The position numbers and the translations under genes are program-made. From positions 139,058,982-139,122,981 of the forward strand of contig CM041781.1 in NCBI GenBank assembly GCA_023374045.1: a stretch of 64,000 nt of DNA, given 5' to 3'. Of this stretch, positions 34,506 to 45,607 are shown in pieces. A model generated the notes under the pieces. That model saw only the letters and a list, made by a program, of their open reading frames with translations, was not told where the DNA came from and searched no databases. The stretch is from Limonium bicolor (lineage: Eukaryota; Streptophyta; Magnoliopsida; Caryophyllales; Plumbaginaceae). Position 1 is the stretch's first letter. The number at the start of each line of letters is the position of its first letter.

Positions 34506-35019
34506 TGATGCACTGATTATTGATCTATCTTTTGAGTGCTTTGAACCCTGGTTTCTATATTCTTTTACTTTGATTTATGCATTTACCTTCGTGTTTTCAT
34601 GTTATTTTGGCTTAGGACGTGATTAGGAAGGAGTTAAGAGCTTTGGAACAAAAAGAGAAAAATTTACACATGTTCGGATATAAGTCCGGATGGGAAGACA
34701 CGGACACAGAAGCGGACAGCTCCAGATCGAATTTGACTTTAACCCTGTCCTAATACGTGGACAGAAAAGCGGACAGTTCCTTCTGTTCCATGTCCGCAAC
34801 ACGGACGCCCATGCGGACGCTTACAGATCTTCGTCAGGACAGTCATGTCCGCAACGCGGACACCAACGCGGACAGGAGTAAATCTCGTTAGGACAGTCAT
34901 GTTCGCACGTGGACAGAAATGCGGACGCGTGTAGATCTCGTCAGGACACCCCTGTCCGTATGCGGACTCAAACGCAGACGTCACACAGAGATGAAAAATA
35001 AAAATCATCGCACTGATAA
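34506..35019 (+). repeat. 3' LTR of C, left part (split by E)
   Basis: Starts TGATGCACTGA and continues after E at 49843. It carries a tandem array of about 50-55 bp units with CATGTCCGCA-like palindromic ends (34690-34985). The last five bases GATAA (35015-35019) are the target duplicated by E. Confidence 0.85.
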
Positions 35020-38000
35020 TGTAACACCCCATCCAAAGCCTATCGTGGTTATCGCAATCTGAACACTTAATAATCGATACGTCGCAGCGGAAATAAACAA
35101 CACCTGGACCTTGCCACGGTCTGATCGATAGAATATACCGGCTTAAATGCTTACAATACTTATCCAAAAACACTTACCCATCTTAAACATCAATATTCTC
35201 AATACCACAACCAACCGAGTACTAGTATCTTATACACAATCCTAAACTTACATCAGCTTAATATAAACAGTCGGGTGCACAGGCGCAACCCGAACTCAAA
35301 ATAAAAGTCCCCACCTAAGTCTAACCGCTCCTACTCTCGTAGTGCGTCCTCATGGGCCTCTTACCTGCAAGTGTAAAAATAGCCCCCGAGGGGGTCAGCA
35401 CGAATGCTGGTACACCCTCTCATGGCCCCCAAGCTAACGGGGCTACGACGACTAATTGTCGATAGCATGGAAATTGATTACATACACAAACATAATATGA
35501 AGTGCAATAACAATAACCACAGATGAACATATATAGTTCACAAGTAATGAACGACTCAAGCGTTCTCTTATCTAGTGGGTTAGTAACCCCCTCCTTAGTC
35601 CTCATTTCCTTAATCTCAGTTCCTTACCTTACCTTAATCTTAATCTCAATCTCAATCTTAATCTTATACTTGCCAACCTCTCCACTATTAGATTGGTTAG
35701 CCCTTAATTGGTTGCTTATCTTTGTAGGGCTTGGTTAACCCTAGCCGGTAGCAGTGCACTATCCGACGATAAGCTACCTTTCTTAATTATTGGGGATGTA
35801 GGCTTGATCCCCCCACGCCTTCCTTAATGTGCCTCCCACCTCAAACAGTAGCCCGGGTGGTCGGGTCGATTTGTTGACCCTAGGCGACGAGTCTAATGAC
35901 CAGTCTTATTTGGAAGTCGGACCTGATTCAGATACCGACCTCCCCCAATACACATGTGCCGGTACCATTCCGGATTCCTCACTCCCACCCCAAGTTATGG
36001 TTAGTGAAAGCCTTAATTACCAAGTGTTAGTTAAACCTTGACGGGTAAAACCAACAATCACCGATACTTAGTTCTCAACCTTAACTCAGTAAGTGCTAAA
36101 CTTGGTTAGTAGCAATCTCAAGTCTCGCGGGTTAGTGTAAATATAACACAATCACAACGAGAACAATATAACCGGTTGCATGCTTTATCTGTTTTTTAGT
36201 CATAGCAAATAAACAGATAGCACACAAGCCGAGGGACACCTCGTTAGCAAGCAGGTCACAAGAAGGATTGTACCGTTCACCGTCGATCGTTGTTTGTTTA
36301 ACCTTCTTCGGGGTCCCAATTCACAAACCTAAAACATTCATTCATTTTTAGGTCATTAGTTATTTGTACCTTTCTTAACTCACTTAGTCTCTAAAGATTC
36401 CCATTTAATACCCTCTTAAGTCTTTGCCACTTAGCTTACAACCTTAACTTTAAACATTAAAACTTATACTTAATCTTAACTTAATTCCTTAAGTTCTTAG
36501 GGTCCTAATCATTACCACCCTACCAAAGGTATACCTCTTTACCTATTACCATTCTTAGAATTCCAAATTTCTTTCTTTTTTTTTTCTAAGTGGTAAGGGT
36601 CGACCGACCCACCGACCGACCCTACCCCTGGGTCGGTCCATTACAGAAACTCTTCCGTCTCTTGAAACCAATCCGACCGACGAGAGCTAGACCGACCGAC
36701 CCAAACCCTCTGGGTCGGTCCCTTACAGAACCCATTTCCTACACTAAACCTTTGCCCGACCGACCCAAAGCTAAGCCGACCGACCAAAACCCCCTGGGTC
36801 GGTCCAGTCCAGAGGCATTCCGGCTGGCTTAACATGGCCCGACCGACCCAAAACTGGGTCGGACCCTGGGTCGGTCCTCTACAGACCTTCCTCTAAATTG
36901 CCTCTTTCAATTCCAAACTCTTCCACAAGTGTCCTAATAGGTCCAACACCATCTTGGCACCTTAAATCCACCTTATAACCTCCACCAAACTCATTAAAAC
37001 AACTTCCAAAGATCTTCTCAAACATTTACTCAATTCTTACAAAGCTCCCAACACTTAGCGCTTATTTTCCTACATTTCTCACATGCATTCCTCCAAGAAT
37101 TTCAATTAACCAAATGCTCCCTCCTTAAGAACTTGACCACACCATGTACACCACTTCCCAGCCTTATTGCATTTATCAAACCTTCCTTAGATTCTATACT
37201 CTAGTTCTCACCTAAACCATTTCAAAGTTTCACACTCACTTACACCTAACTTACCCAAGTTTCCTAGCTTCTTTTATCAACATTTACCTAAGTCCTAAAT
37301 ACTCAAATGCACTCTCTTGATTTCTAAATCCTTCCTAGTAATGCCTAAGTCATTATAAGTCCTTAGAACACCTTATTCTCACCCTTTTTCACCAAGACAA
37401 TCTCTAGAACATCCTAGTACCTCACTTAGTCATTAAATTCCCTTAGAATGTCTTAAACACTTAAGCTCTCCTTTAAATTTTGCCATAGGTTCTCTAGTAT
37501 ATAATACCACCTAATACATGGTTTTTCTCCATCAAACAACCAACATCACACAAATTCTCACCACAACACCTTAACACCCAATTTACACCAAAACCACACC
37601 ACATCATCATATAGTGCTTAAACTTAAAATGCTTGGCACTTAGGCCCTTAAATGACAATAATCTTAACCACTGAATTTCCACATATATATGCCTTCAACC
37701 TGCAAATACACTCAACAAGGCTCCCATTGAAATAGAATGCTTCTTGTACTTCACCTTGACATTCTTAAACTATCTCTTTTTCTCATGTGCTCCTTAGTCA
37801 CAAGTTCACAAGTATAGTCATTGTTTCTCCTAGGTTTATATAACCTTCCCAATATAAACTCTACACTAAACTCATCATACCTACATCTCATTCCCTTAAA
37901 CAACAAAACACCTTAAGGTAAGTAATTTACCTTGTTTTCTCACAAGCTTAAAAGCTTTTCTCCTTAGGTTTTTCTTTGTTCAATCTCGGTCACCAATGTG

Positions 38001-39239
38001 TGTCTCCTTGCCAATGTTCTAACCAATATCCAATGACTCCAATGAGTACTAGATAACACATTAACCCTAAGGAACAAACCCTAGGTTAAAAATATGTTTT
38101 AAGGTATTAATGTGATTGTTTTACCTTGGTTTCTCAAGACAAACTTGGATATGAAGCAAGAAGGACCTCCTCTCTCCTTTGAAGAGTAGAAACAAGCTAG
38201 AACAAGGCATAAACATGGAGTTCCATGAGTATATATTTTCGGACATGTGAAGAAAATGGTGGAAACCTAGATTTTCTTACACTTTCTTTACCTTAAGAGA
38301 ATGGAGATGCCAATGGAGTCTCCAAACTTGAATTTCCTCCTCTAATGGTGGTTTGACTTGGCACCGAAATGAAGCTCTTGAAGTTTTGAAAAGATAGAAA
38401 GGAGGAGCTTGAGCTAACTAAGAAGAATATGTATTTTGTTTTGGATTTGGAGCTAAAATGAGCAAGATGTGTGCAAGAGAAGGTGGAGCTAGCATGGAGA
38501 GGAGCTTCACGTTAATGGAGAAGAGAAAGAGAGCAAGAAATCGTGTGAGACAAGGAAGAATGAAGAAGTGAGGAGAGAGGTAAGCAAATGTGATATTTAT
38601 CTTAAAAGGTGAATAGTACTTTATGCTTTATAACTTACTTATTTTGCTTTCTCTTTACTTAGTTAGATAAGTGTGGTGAGTCACACTTAAAGAAACCGGC
38701 CCCCTTTAGTGAATGAGGGTAGTTTAGTCTTTGTTGGCCAAATGTCTCACTTATATAGACTTATGTTATAAACTAGCTTAAATAATTCACTATTCATCAA
38801 AAACAAGGCACATTGTTGTGAAATTTTTGATTTCCCATTGATATAGACCTCCAAATGTGATACTATATAGTACACATATTAATTAAAGAGTAATGATGGA
38901 CATTTAGCCATTCAAAACTCATTTACAAGACAATTTTTCAAAAACGTGCTTTAAGACTCCTTAAAGCACATTTGTGTTTTAACTTGTTTTCAAGCTTGGT
39001 TTTCTTTGGTAATTGACTTAAAATGACCATTAGGATATTACTAAGGTCTTAGAACAATATTTGGGTACTCTCCCATGTCTCTCCAAGCTTAGAGCGCGTT
39101 TTTGCTTAAACTGCTCTTTTTGGTGTTTCCTTATATTTTCTTTGATTAGAAATGTTTCTTAATGTTTCTTAGGCATTATTTAGCCTCCTTATATCTTAGT
39201 TTATCATTTGAACACCATATCTAAGTTTGGGGTATTTCA
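35020..39239 (-). repeat. 3' LTR of element E (left in the window)
   Basis: On the plus strand TGTAACACCCC to GGGGTATTTCA; nearly identical to 45608-49837. It contains the GC hairpin CCCCC-GA-GGGGG (35383-35394) and an array of CCGACCGACCC / GGGTCGGTCC palindromes (36598-36890). No gene recognised; short frames repeat in both LTRs. Confidence 0.93.
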
Positions 39240-39258
39240 ATCTACCCCCCTTAAAAGA
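39240..39258 (-). promoter_or_regulatory. Polypurine tract of E
   Basis: On the minus strand GTTCTTTTAAGGGGGGTAGA lies just before the LTR start TGAAATACC. The tract matches A at 13172-13190. Confidence 0.8.
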
Positions 39259-39500
39259 ACTTTGTCCTCAAAGTTCGCACATGTGCTTAACCATTTACGG
39301 TACACATTTCTCTTAATCTTAATACCACATCTTATATTCACATTCATACATCTCAAGACTCAAAGGTCAATCTCAAATACAATAAATAAGTATCATACAT
39401 AACTCAAACTTACACCGAAGTGTAGCAACTTACACAAATCCACATCTTAAACAACCAAACAAACGACAAACATGATCGTTTCCTAACTCAAAAGCGAGGA

Positions 39501-39538
39501 AGCTCTACCCCCCTTAAAAAGGGGTACGCCCCGTACCC
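39501..39538 (-). promoter_or_regulatory. Second polypurine tract of E with adjacent hairpin
   Basis: TTTTTAAGGGGGGTAGAGCT (39501-39520, minus strand) lies between the chromodomain end and the LTR. Directly upstream is the perfect stem GGGTACG/CGTACCC with loop GGG (39522-39538). A has the same tract and a degenerate form of the hairpin at 12187-12225. Confidence 0.55.
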
Positions 39539-39550
39539 TATACAGACGAT

Positions 39551-42500
39551 CTAGTCAGTAAATAAAGAAGGGTACTTCGCCCTCATCTTATCCTCTAATT
39601 CCCACGTGGCCTCTTCGACATCTTGGTTAGACCAGAGAACCTTCACCAGTCGCACTGACTTGTGGCGAGTGTCCCTAGTCTTACTGTCCAAGATTCTCTG
39701 AGGAGTCTCCACGGATCTCATGTTTGGTTCTAAAGTCAACCTCTCAGGTTCTAACACATGGGAGGGGTGGTGCATGTATTTCTTCAGCTGTGAAACATGA
39801 AAAACATCATGCACTTTACCCAGATCAGCAGGTAAATTCAACCTGTAAGCAACCGGGCCCACCCGCTCCGTAATCTCATAAGGACCAACAAATTTCGGGC
39901 TTAACTTGCCCTTCTGCCCAACCTGAATACACCCTTCATCGGTGATACTCGCAGAAACCACCCGGTCGCCCACTGCGAACTCCAGGTCTCGTCGTCGAAC
40001 ATCAGCATACGACTTCTGCCTATCTTGAGCAGCTTTCATGTTCTCCCTGATTTGCTGAACTTCAGCCTTAACTTGTTCTAAGTACTCTGGTCCTATGATG
40101 ACCGTCTCACTCAACTCATCCCAGCAGAGCGGTGTACGACATGGTCTACTATACCGTACAACGCTTGAAAAGGTGCCATCTTGATCGAAGCGTGATAGCT
40201 GTTGTTGTATGAAAACTCGATCAGATGCAATTTGTCAATCCAACTGCCCTGGAAGTCTAAGGCACATGCTCTCAGCATGTCCTCGAGTGTCTGAATAGTA
40301 CGCTCAGTCTGACCATCTGTCTGAGGATGGAACGCGGTACTCAGTTTGAGTTCTGTACCTAACGCTTCTCTGGTAGCTCTCCAGTACCTCGAAAGGAATC
40401 TGGTATCTCTATCTGACACTATGGTCTTTGGTATGGTGTGCCTGATGCTCATGATTTCTTTCTCAAATAACTCAGCTAATTTGGTCACCTTCCAAGTATC
40501 CTTCATCGGTATGAATCGGGCTACTTTGGTAAGGCGATCCACCACCACCCATATCATGTTGAGACCTCCCCTAGCAGGTGGAAGTCCAACTACGAAGTCC
40601 ATGGAGATATCATGGAACTTCCATTCCGGAACTGGCATCGACTGTACCATTCCGCCCGGTCGTCTGTGCTCGAATTTCACCTTCTGGCATGTGAGACACC
40701 TCAAGACGAACTCGGTAACATCTGTCTTCATCCCCGACCACCAGAAGTATCTCTTCATGTCTTTATACATTTTAGAGGCTCCCGGATGGATGGAAACTGA
40801 AGAACAGTGTGATTCTCTAAGTATACGGTCTTTCAGATCCGTGTTACCTACTCGTGGTATGCATAATCGGCCCTTAAGTCTGATCAGATCATCATCATGA
40901 AGTCTGAAGTCGTATTTCTGACTCTCAAAGGTACCATCTGTCAGCTTCTGTCTGACCTCTCTAATATACTCATCAGTCCTCTGAGCCTCTCGCACCTCAT
41001 CAACCAAGCTGGAGAAAGAAACTAGCGAATGGAGTGAGTGTGCTCGACGGCTCAGGGCATCTGCTACACATTGGGCCTTCCCTTCTTTGTATTGGAGGTC
41101 AATGTCATAGTCTTTCAGAAATTCTAACCATCTCCTCTGTCGAAGATTTAACTCCTTCTGAGTGAATATGTATTTCAAACTTTTGTGATCGGTGTAGATC
41201 GTGACACTAACCCCATATAAGTAGTGGCGCCATATCTTCAAAGCGAAGACTACAGCTCCCAGCTCTAAATCATGTGTGGGGTAGTTCTCCTCATGTTTTC
41301 TTCAACTGGCGTGAGGCATATGCCACCACCTTGCCATGTTGCATGAGCACGCAACCCAGCCCTCTGCCGGATGCATCACAATAAACCTCAAAGCCCTCTG
41401 TACCGTCTGGAATGGTCAGTACCGGTGCAGTGGTCAGTGAGTCCTTCAAGCGCTGAAATGATCTCCCACAGTCGACTGTCCATAGAAATGGTGCATCTTT
41501 CTTCATCAGACTGGTCATCGGCTTCGCGACCTTGCTGAAATCTCTAACAAATCTCTGTAGTAACCTGCCAGACCGAGAAAGCTCCGGATGTCGGTAACAG
41601 TCTTCGGCCTTGGCCAGGTACGTACGAATCAATCTTTGCTGGATCCACTGCGATCCCAGCATCTGAGATGACATGACCTAGGAAAGAGACCTGGTCAAGC
41701 CAAAACTCACACTTGGAGAACTTAGCATATAGCTGGTTCTCCCTTAATATTTCCAACACCCCCTCAAATGTTCCTCATGATCAACCTTAGACTTTGAATA
41801 TATCAAATATCATCAATAAAAACCACAACCGACTTGTCCAGCTGCTCCCGGAACAAGCGGTTCATCAGATCCATAAACTTCGCTGGCGCGTTCGACAAAC
41901 CGAACGGCATCACTGTAAACTCATAGTGGCCGTATCGTGTCCGGAATGCCGTCTTCTCAATATCTCCCTCCTTAATGGCTATCTGATGATACCCCGATCT
42001 GAGATCAATCTTGGAAAACACAGATGCTCCCTTCAACTGATCGAACAGATCGTCAATGCGGGGTAGTGGGTACTTATTCTTCACTGTTACTACTGCATTC
42101 AGCTCTCTGTAGTCGATGCAGAGGCGGAGACTACCATCCTTCTTCTTCACGAAGAGGACTGGCGCTCCCCATGGTGACACTTGGTCTAATGAATCCCTTA
42201 TCCAACAAATCTTTCAGTTGTTCTTTTAACTCAGTCATTTCTGCCGGAGCCATACGGTATGGTGCTTTGGCTATCGGTCCGGTACCAGGTAGCAGCTCAA
42301 TGGTGAACTCTACCTCCCGAGTGGGTGGCATGCCGGGCAGTTCCCGTGGAAATAAGTCGGGGAACTCCGACACTACCGTAAGTCGGGGTCGAACTCAGGG
42401 TCTCTCTCTATGTCCTGTACATAGCAGAGGTATACTTCTTCTTCTTTCTCTTTCTCCTTAATTCTCTATGCATTGCCATGGCGGTGATGATCTTAGTCGA

Positions 42501-42956
42501 AGGCTCTCTGGGCCTCTGGCGGTATGATATTGTTACCCCAGACGGACTCCTGAGCAGCAATCTATGCTCGGCGCAGAGGATACGTCCCTTGTGCCGCTCC
42601 AACCAGTTCATCCCGAATATAACATCAAATCCTAGCTTACTGAACTCAATGAAACTGACTGGGAAGTCTTCCCCCTTAATTCTGATGGTGGCCCCTCGGT
42701 AGTAGCGAGTGCAACGAACCTTCTCCTTAGACGGGAGCGTAACCGTGAAGTCGGGTAGCTCCTCAGCGTCTAGCCCCAACCTGCTCGCAAATGATGCAGA
42801 GACAAAGGTATGCGAGGCCCCTGAGTCGAAGAGAACTGATGCCTCAATCCCATTGATCGGAAAGGTGCCGGTGAGGATAGTACCGCTAGCGTCGGCCTGT
42901 GCCTCTGTGAGTATGCTTAGTGCACCTTCCGTACCGAGTCCATGACCTAATTGTGT
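39551..42956 (-). pseudogene. Protease, reverse transcriptase, RNase H, integrase and chromodomain of E
   Basis: Protease: VLFDSGASHTF with the Asp-Ser-Gly triad at 42819-42827. Reverse transcriptase: [31 protein letters not shown] and catalytic VVFIDD (about 41810). RNase [25 protein letters not shown]. Integrase (open 41241-40111): zinc-binding His/His and CLTCQ, catalytic Asp (MDFVVGL), Asp (VSDRDTRF) and Glu (GQTERTIQ). The final frame (40114-39551) holds [22 protein letters not shown] and a chromodomain, [20 protein letters not shown]. Frameshifts lie near 42400, 42180, 41800, 41690, 41290 and 40115, all explicable by single-base indels. The protease frame is closed by TGA just upstream and has no ATG start; a possible 3' splice site at 42957-42958 would join it to gag in frame. 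Confidence 0.85.
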
Positions 42957-43100
42957 TCACAAGCTCCATGAGTATTGATGGTATAACAAGAGTCGTAACA
43001 ATTTATATGAACACACTGTTATTTTATTTATGACCATCCTGTTTACAACATGTGCTTCAATCTTACATCTCGTTTCTCATCTCATTCTAACATTACATGG

Positions 43101-43838
43101 CTAATATTGTCTAAAGGTTAGGTTTAATCTTCCTGGTCTCATATGCGTCGCATTGATTACTGCTGACGGTGCTGTATTCAGCTTGATTCTTTAATCCCAT
43201 GGTATACATCCTTGATTCTCCTCCCAAAATTAATACATCACCTGACTTAAGTATTATCTTATCTGCACGGTCCGCACGCTTCTGCTCGCCGTATAAAAAT
43301 TCCGCATCATCTCCAATGGACCAAGACACTACGGGTATCCCTCTCTCGAGAGACTCCGTTGTCTCGTCCTTATCCTGGTGTAGTCCCAGTTTCCCATCTT
43401 TTTCGTAGAAGTTTACAATGCAAATGTCTGGCTGGATGTCTGGAATCGGTTCAGCTTCCAACTGCTGAGCGATTTCCATGACTTGTGTAATAACTGGATG
43501 GAACTCTTCGGGTATTCCCGGTGGTGAGACTCCATCTTGCTCCCTTGTGGTTTAGTAATTCTTGGCATACGGATTCCAATCCTTGCCCAAGCTCATCATC
43601 TTTAATTTCATCCTTGCTCCCCCTGGGTACTCCGGTGTGTAAAAACCTCCCGGTCCCCTCCCTAGTTGATTGCATCTCCTGATGATGGCTATTTGTGCGC
43701 CGGGTGTCAGGTATCCCCTTAATAAAATCATACCTGGGCGGATAACCTGACATTGTTCGGTTGGAAAGTGTATGGTTTCGATGTCGGTGTGCTCCGGGTT
43801 AGATGTAGATGGTATAGGGTAGCAGATGTTGAATCTTC
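43101..43838 (-). pseudogene. AlkB-like 2OG-Fe(II) dioxygenase exon of E
   Basis: Same domain and position as in D. From the splice acceptor: FNICYP, PGMILLRGYLTPG, PGGFYTPEYPGG, MKLKMM, a TAA near 43553 where D has Gln, then IPEEF, CIVNFYEKDGKLGLHQDKDE with the HxD iron ligands, SWSIGDDAEFLYGEQKR, and SGDVLILGGESRM. After this a one-base loss moves the distal iron His out of the current frame, and a second one-base loss follows, so the last 40 residues are read wrongly today. The expected terminal stop is TAG at 43101-43103. The region separates gag from protease, which normally follow each other in chromoviruses. Divergence from D is high enough that the capture predates the split of the two subfamilies (inference). 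Confidence 0.83.
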
Positions 43839-43968
43839 CTAGTGGTAGTAGGTTATGTCTTACTTAGGTTCTAATCTCATCTTATTTTTACTTAACTCAT
43901 TTACTCACCAAACATGCATGATAATGCGGTAAGCAGGTAGTTTTATTACTAAATGGTTATAGTGGTAC
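43839..43968 (-). other. Putative intron 3 of E (gag to AlkB), 130 bp
   Basis: Donor CCAG/GTACC and acceptor CACTAG/GA on the minus strand, phase 1, with the same flanking residues as D intron 3 (145 bp). Confidence 0.65.
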
Positions 43969-44309
43969 CTGGCCTCGATGAGGGCTCAGGCTCATCGTCC
44001 CGGTCCACCATGTGTAGAGTGGGCCCCGTCTTCTGGGTCGCCCTGGGTTCTTGTCTGCAGCTGGTTGCCCCCTCCTCTGACCGTCAGATCCAGATCCCTG
44101 ATCAGCCTTGGCCTTAACCTTAAAACTGGGTCTGAAATTCTTACTCTCCGGATTCCCGTAGCACTCATATGCTCGGTGTCCAAGTACTCCGCAGAAGTTG
44201 CACTCTACTTTGTTCCCCTTACAGTCGAGTCCGGGGTGGTCCTTGTGACACCATCTACAGATGAAGCGTCGATGGTAGCCACCACCGGCTCCTTTCTCAG
44301 TCTCAGATC

Positions 44310-44388
44310 CTGATCATTCACAATGTCAATATTCACATCCCAAATGGTTACTAGTTGTTTCTTAACTTATGTAATACCAATTCCTTAC
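44310..44388 (-). other. Putative intron 2 of E, 79 bp
   Basis: Donor CCAAGG/GTAAGG and acceptor GATCAG/GA on the minus strand, phase 1. Same location relative to the zinc knuckles as in D. Confidence 0.65.
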
Positions 44389-44639
44389 CCTTGGCGCCTT
44401 AGAGCGCAGGGGTGTAGCTGCATAAGCATACGTCAGCTTCAATGGCTCTTCCGGAGCCTTCTCCTTTCCCTCCTTCCCTTCGGGTTCTGATTTTTCTGGG
44501 CTTGAGGCTGGTACTTTTGTTTCTTGTACCCTCCTTGCCCTTGACTCTCTGAGCTCTTCCCAGCACTTTTCCTTTTTGCATTCTCCTCGTCCCTCAGCTG
44601 GACGGTAATCTCAACCTTAGCAGCGGCATGATAGCACTC

Positions 44640-44724
44640 CTGCTTTCCATAGTATTAGTCTCACTTATTTCTCATAATCTAAATCTTATTCATCACTTAC
44701 TCAAATTTCAATCATTCTTATTAC
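44640..44724 (-). other. Putative intron 1 of E, 85 bp
   Basis: Donor GCAGG/GTAATA and acceptor AAAGCAG/GAGTGC on the minus strand. The flanks TTLQ and ECYHAA are as in D. An extra G beside the donor breaks phase by one base in this copy. Confidence 0.55.
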
Positions 44725-45574
44725 CCTGCAAGGTAGTGTAACTCGTCGGCCCATGCCGTAGCGGAGTCGATGGCTAAGCCCGCCATAGAAGCGGTCTACC
44801 AAGATCTGGTCAGAATACCCTAGACCTGGCAGAAGACGGAGCAAGCGGTGAACTCTGAGTAATATACTCGTCCACCGTCATCTTGTCCGACTGCTTAAGC
44901 GCATCTAACTGCAAGCGCTTCTTCGTCTGGACATGGGCGGGGTAGTACTTTGCCCGTAGCAAGGTGGTGTACTGCTCCCAGCCGAACTCTGGATTGGCCA
45001 CATGCTCGGCCCTCACCAGCTTCCACCAATCGCCCGCCGCCCCCTTCAGGTAGAAAGCAGCTAAGCGCACCTGATCATCCCAGCAGGGACATCAAGGGTC
45101 TCGAAGGCGGTCTCCAGCTCGGAGATGTACGCCTCAAGCTTGGCGGGATCGGTCTCCCCCTTGAAATGAGCGGGTCGAAGATCTGACAGACTCTTCACCC
45201 AGTTTGGTTCCCTAGGTTTGTGGCGGTGGAGGTGGTGCACCCACACCAGGCTGGTAGCCCATGTGCCCTAAAGCGGCAGCTACGATCTCTGCGATCGTCT
45301 GCCCTCCAGGTATCCCTGGAATATCCTCACCCCGGCCGCGACCTCGGCCTCCTCTAGGGCGTCGTCCTCCATTGAACAAGCATAACTTACATTAATTCGT
45401 ACTCACCATTGTTTTGGTTAGTAATTTATAACGTCCGTAGACGGTAAAGACAATCCACACTTATTAGTGGTCATCTGACTCTACTCACTCTAACTTCTCT
45501 CACACACCCCGAACCCCCACTTATTCCTTAACTTATATCCTAACTCGGTGGTTACTCATGTCCGGTATTTCTTG

Positions 45575-45602
45575 ATCAGAGCGTAACTACGCTCTGATAC
45601 CA
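45575..45602 (-). promoter_or_regulatory. Primer binding site of E within an 11-bp perfect palindrome
   Basis: On the minus strand TGGTATCAGAGC (45591-45602) matches initiator tRNA-Met exactly. ATCAGAGCGTA (45588-45598) pairs with TACGCTCTGAT (45575-45585) around a 2-base centre. A and D have the same fold with different inner pairs. Confidence 0.85.
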
Positions 45603-45607
45603 CTTTT

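Larger units (their letters stand above)
43969..45375 (-). pseudogene. gag of E in three exons
   Basis: Exon 1 (about 45375-44725): Arg/Gly-rich start, Ala-rich helix (TIAEIVAAALGH), Pro run, then gag core LRPAHFKGETDP, FYLKGAAGDWW, LLRAKYYP, with one-base shifts near 45190, 45070 and 44870. Exon 2 (44639-44389): ECYHAAAKVEI, Lys/Gln-rich. Exon 3 (44309-43969): zinc knuckles CRWCHKDHPGLDC and CNFCGVLGHRAYEC, then a basic tail ending SSRP. The initiator codon is unclear because of indels. Exon order and intron positions match D. At intron 1, E has one G more than D next to the donor, which may be an indel. Confidence 0.7.

Noticed and set aside
35829..36041. Small ORF with acidic sequence, repeated at 46396-46596
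   Set aside because: Present only because both are LTR copies of E; no start or context supports a gene.
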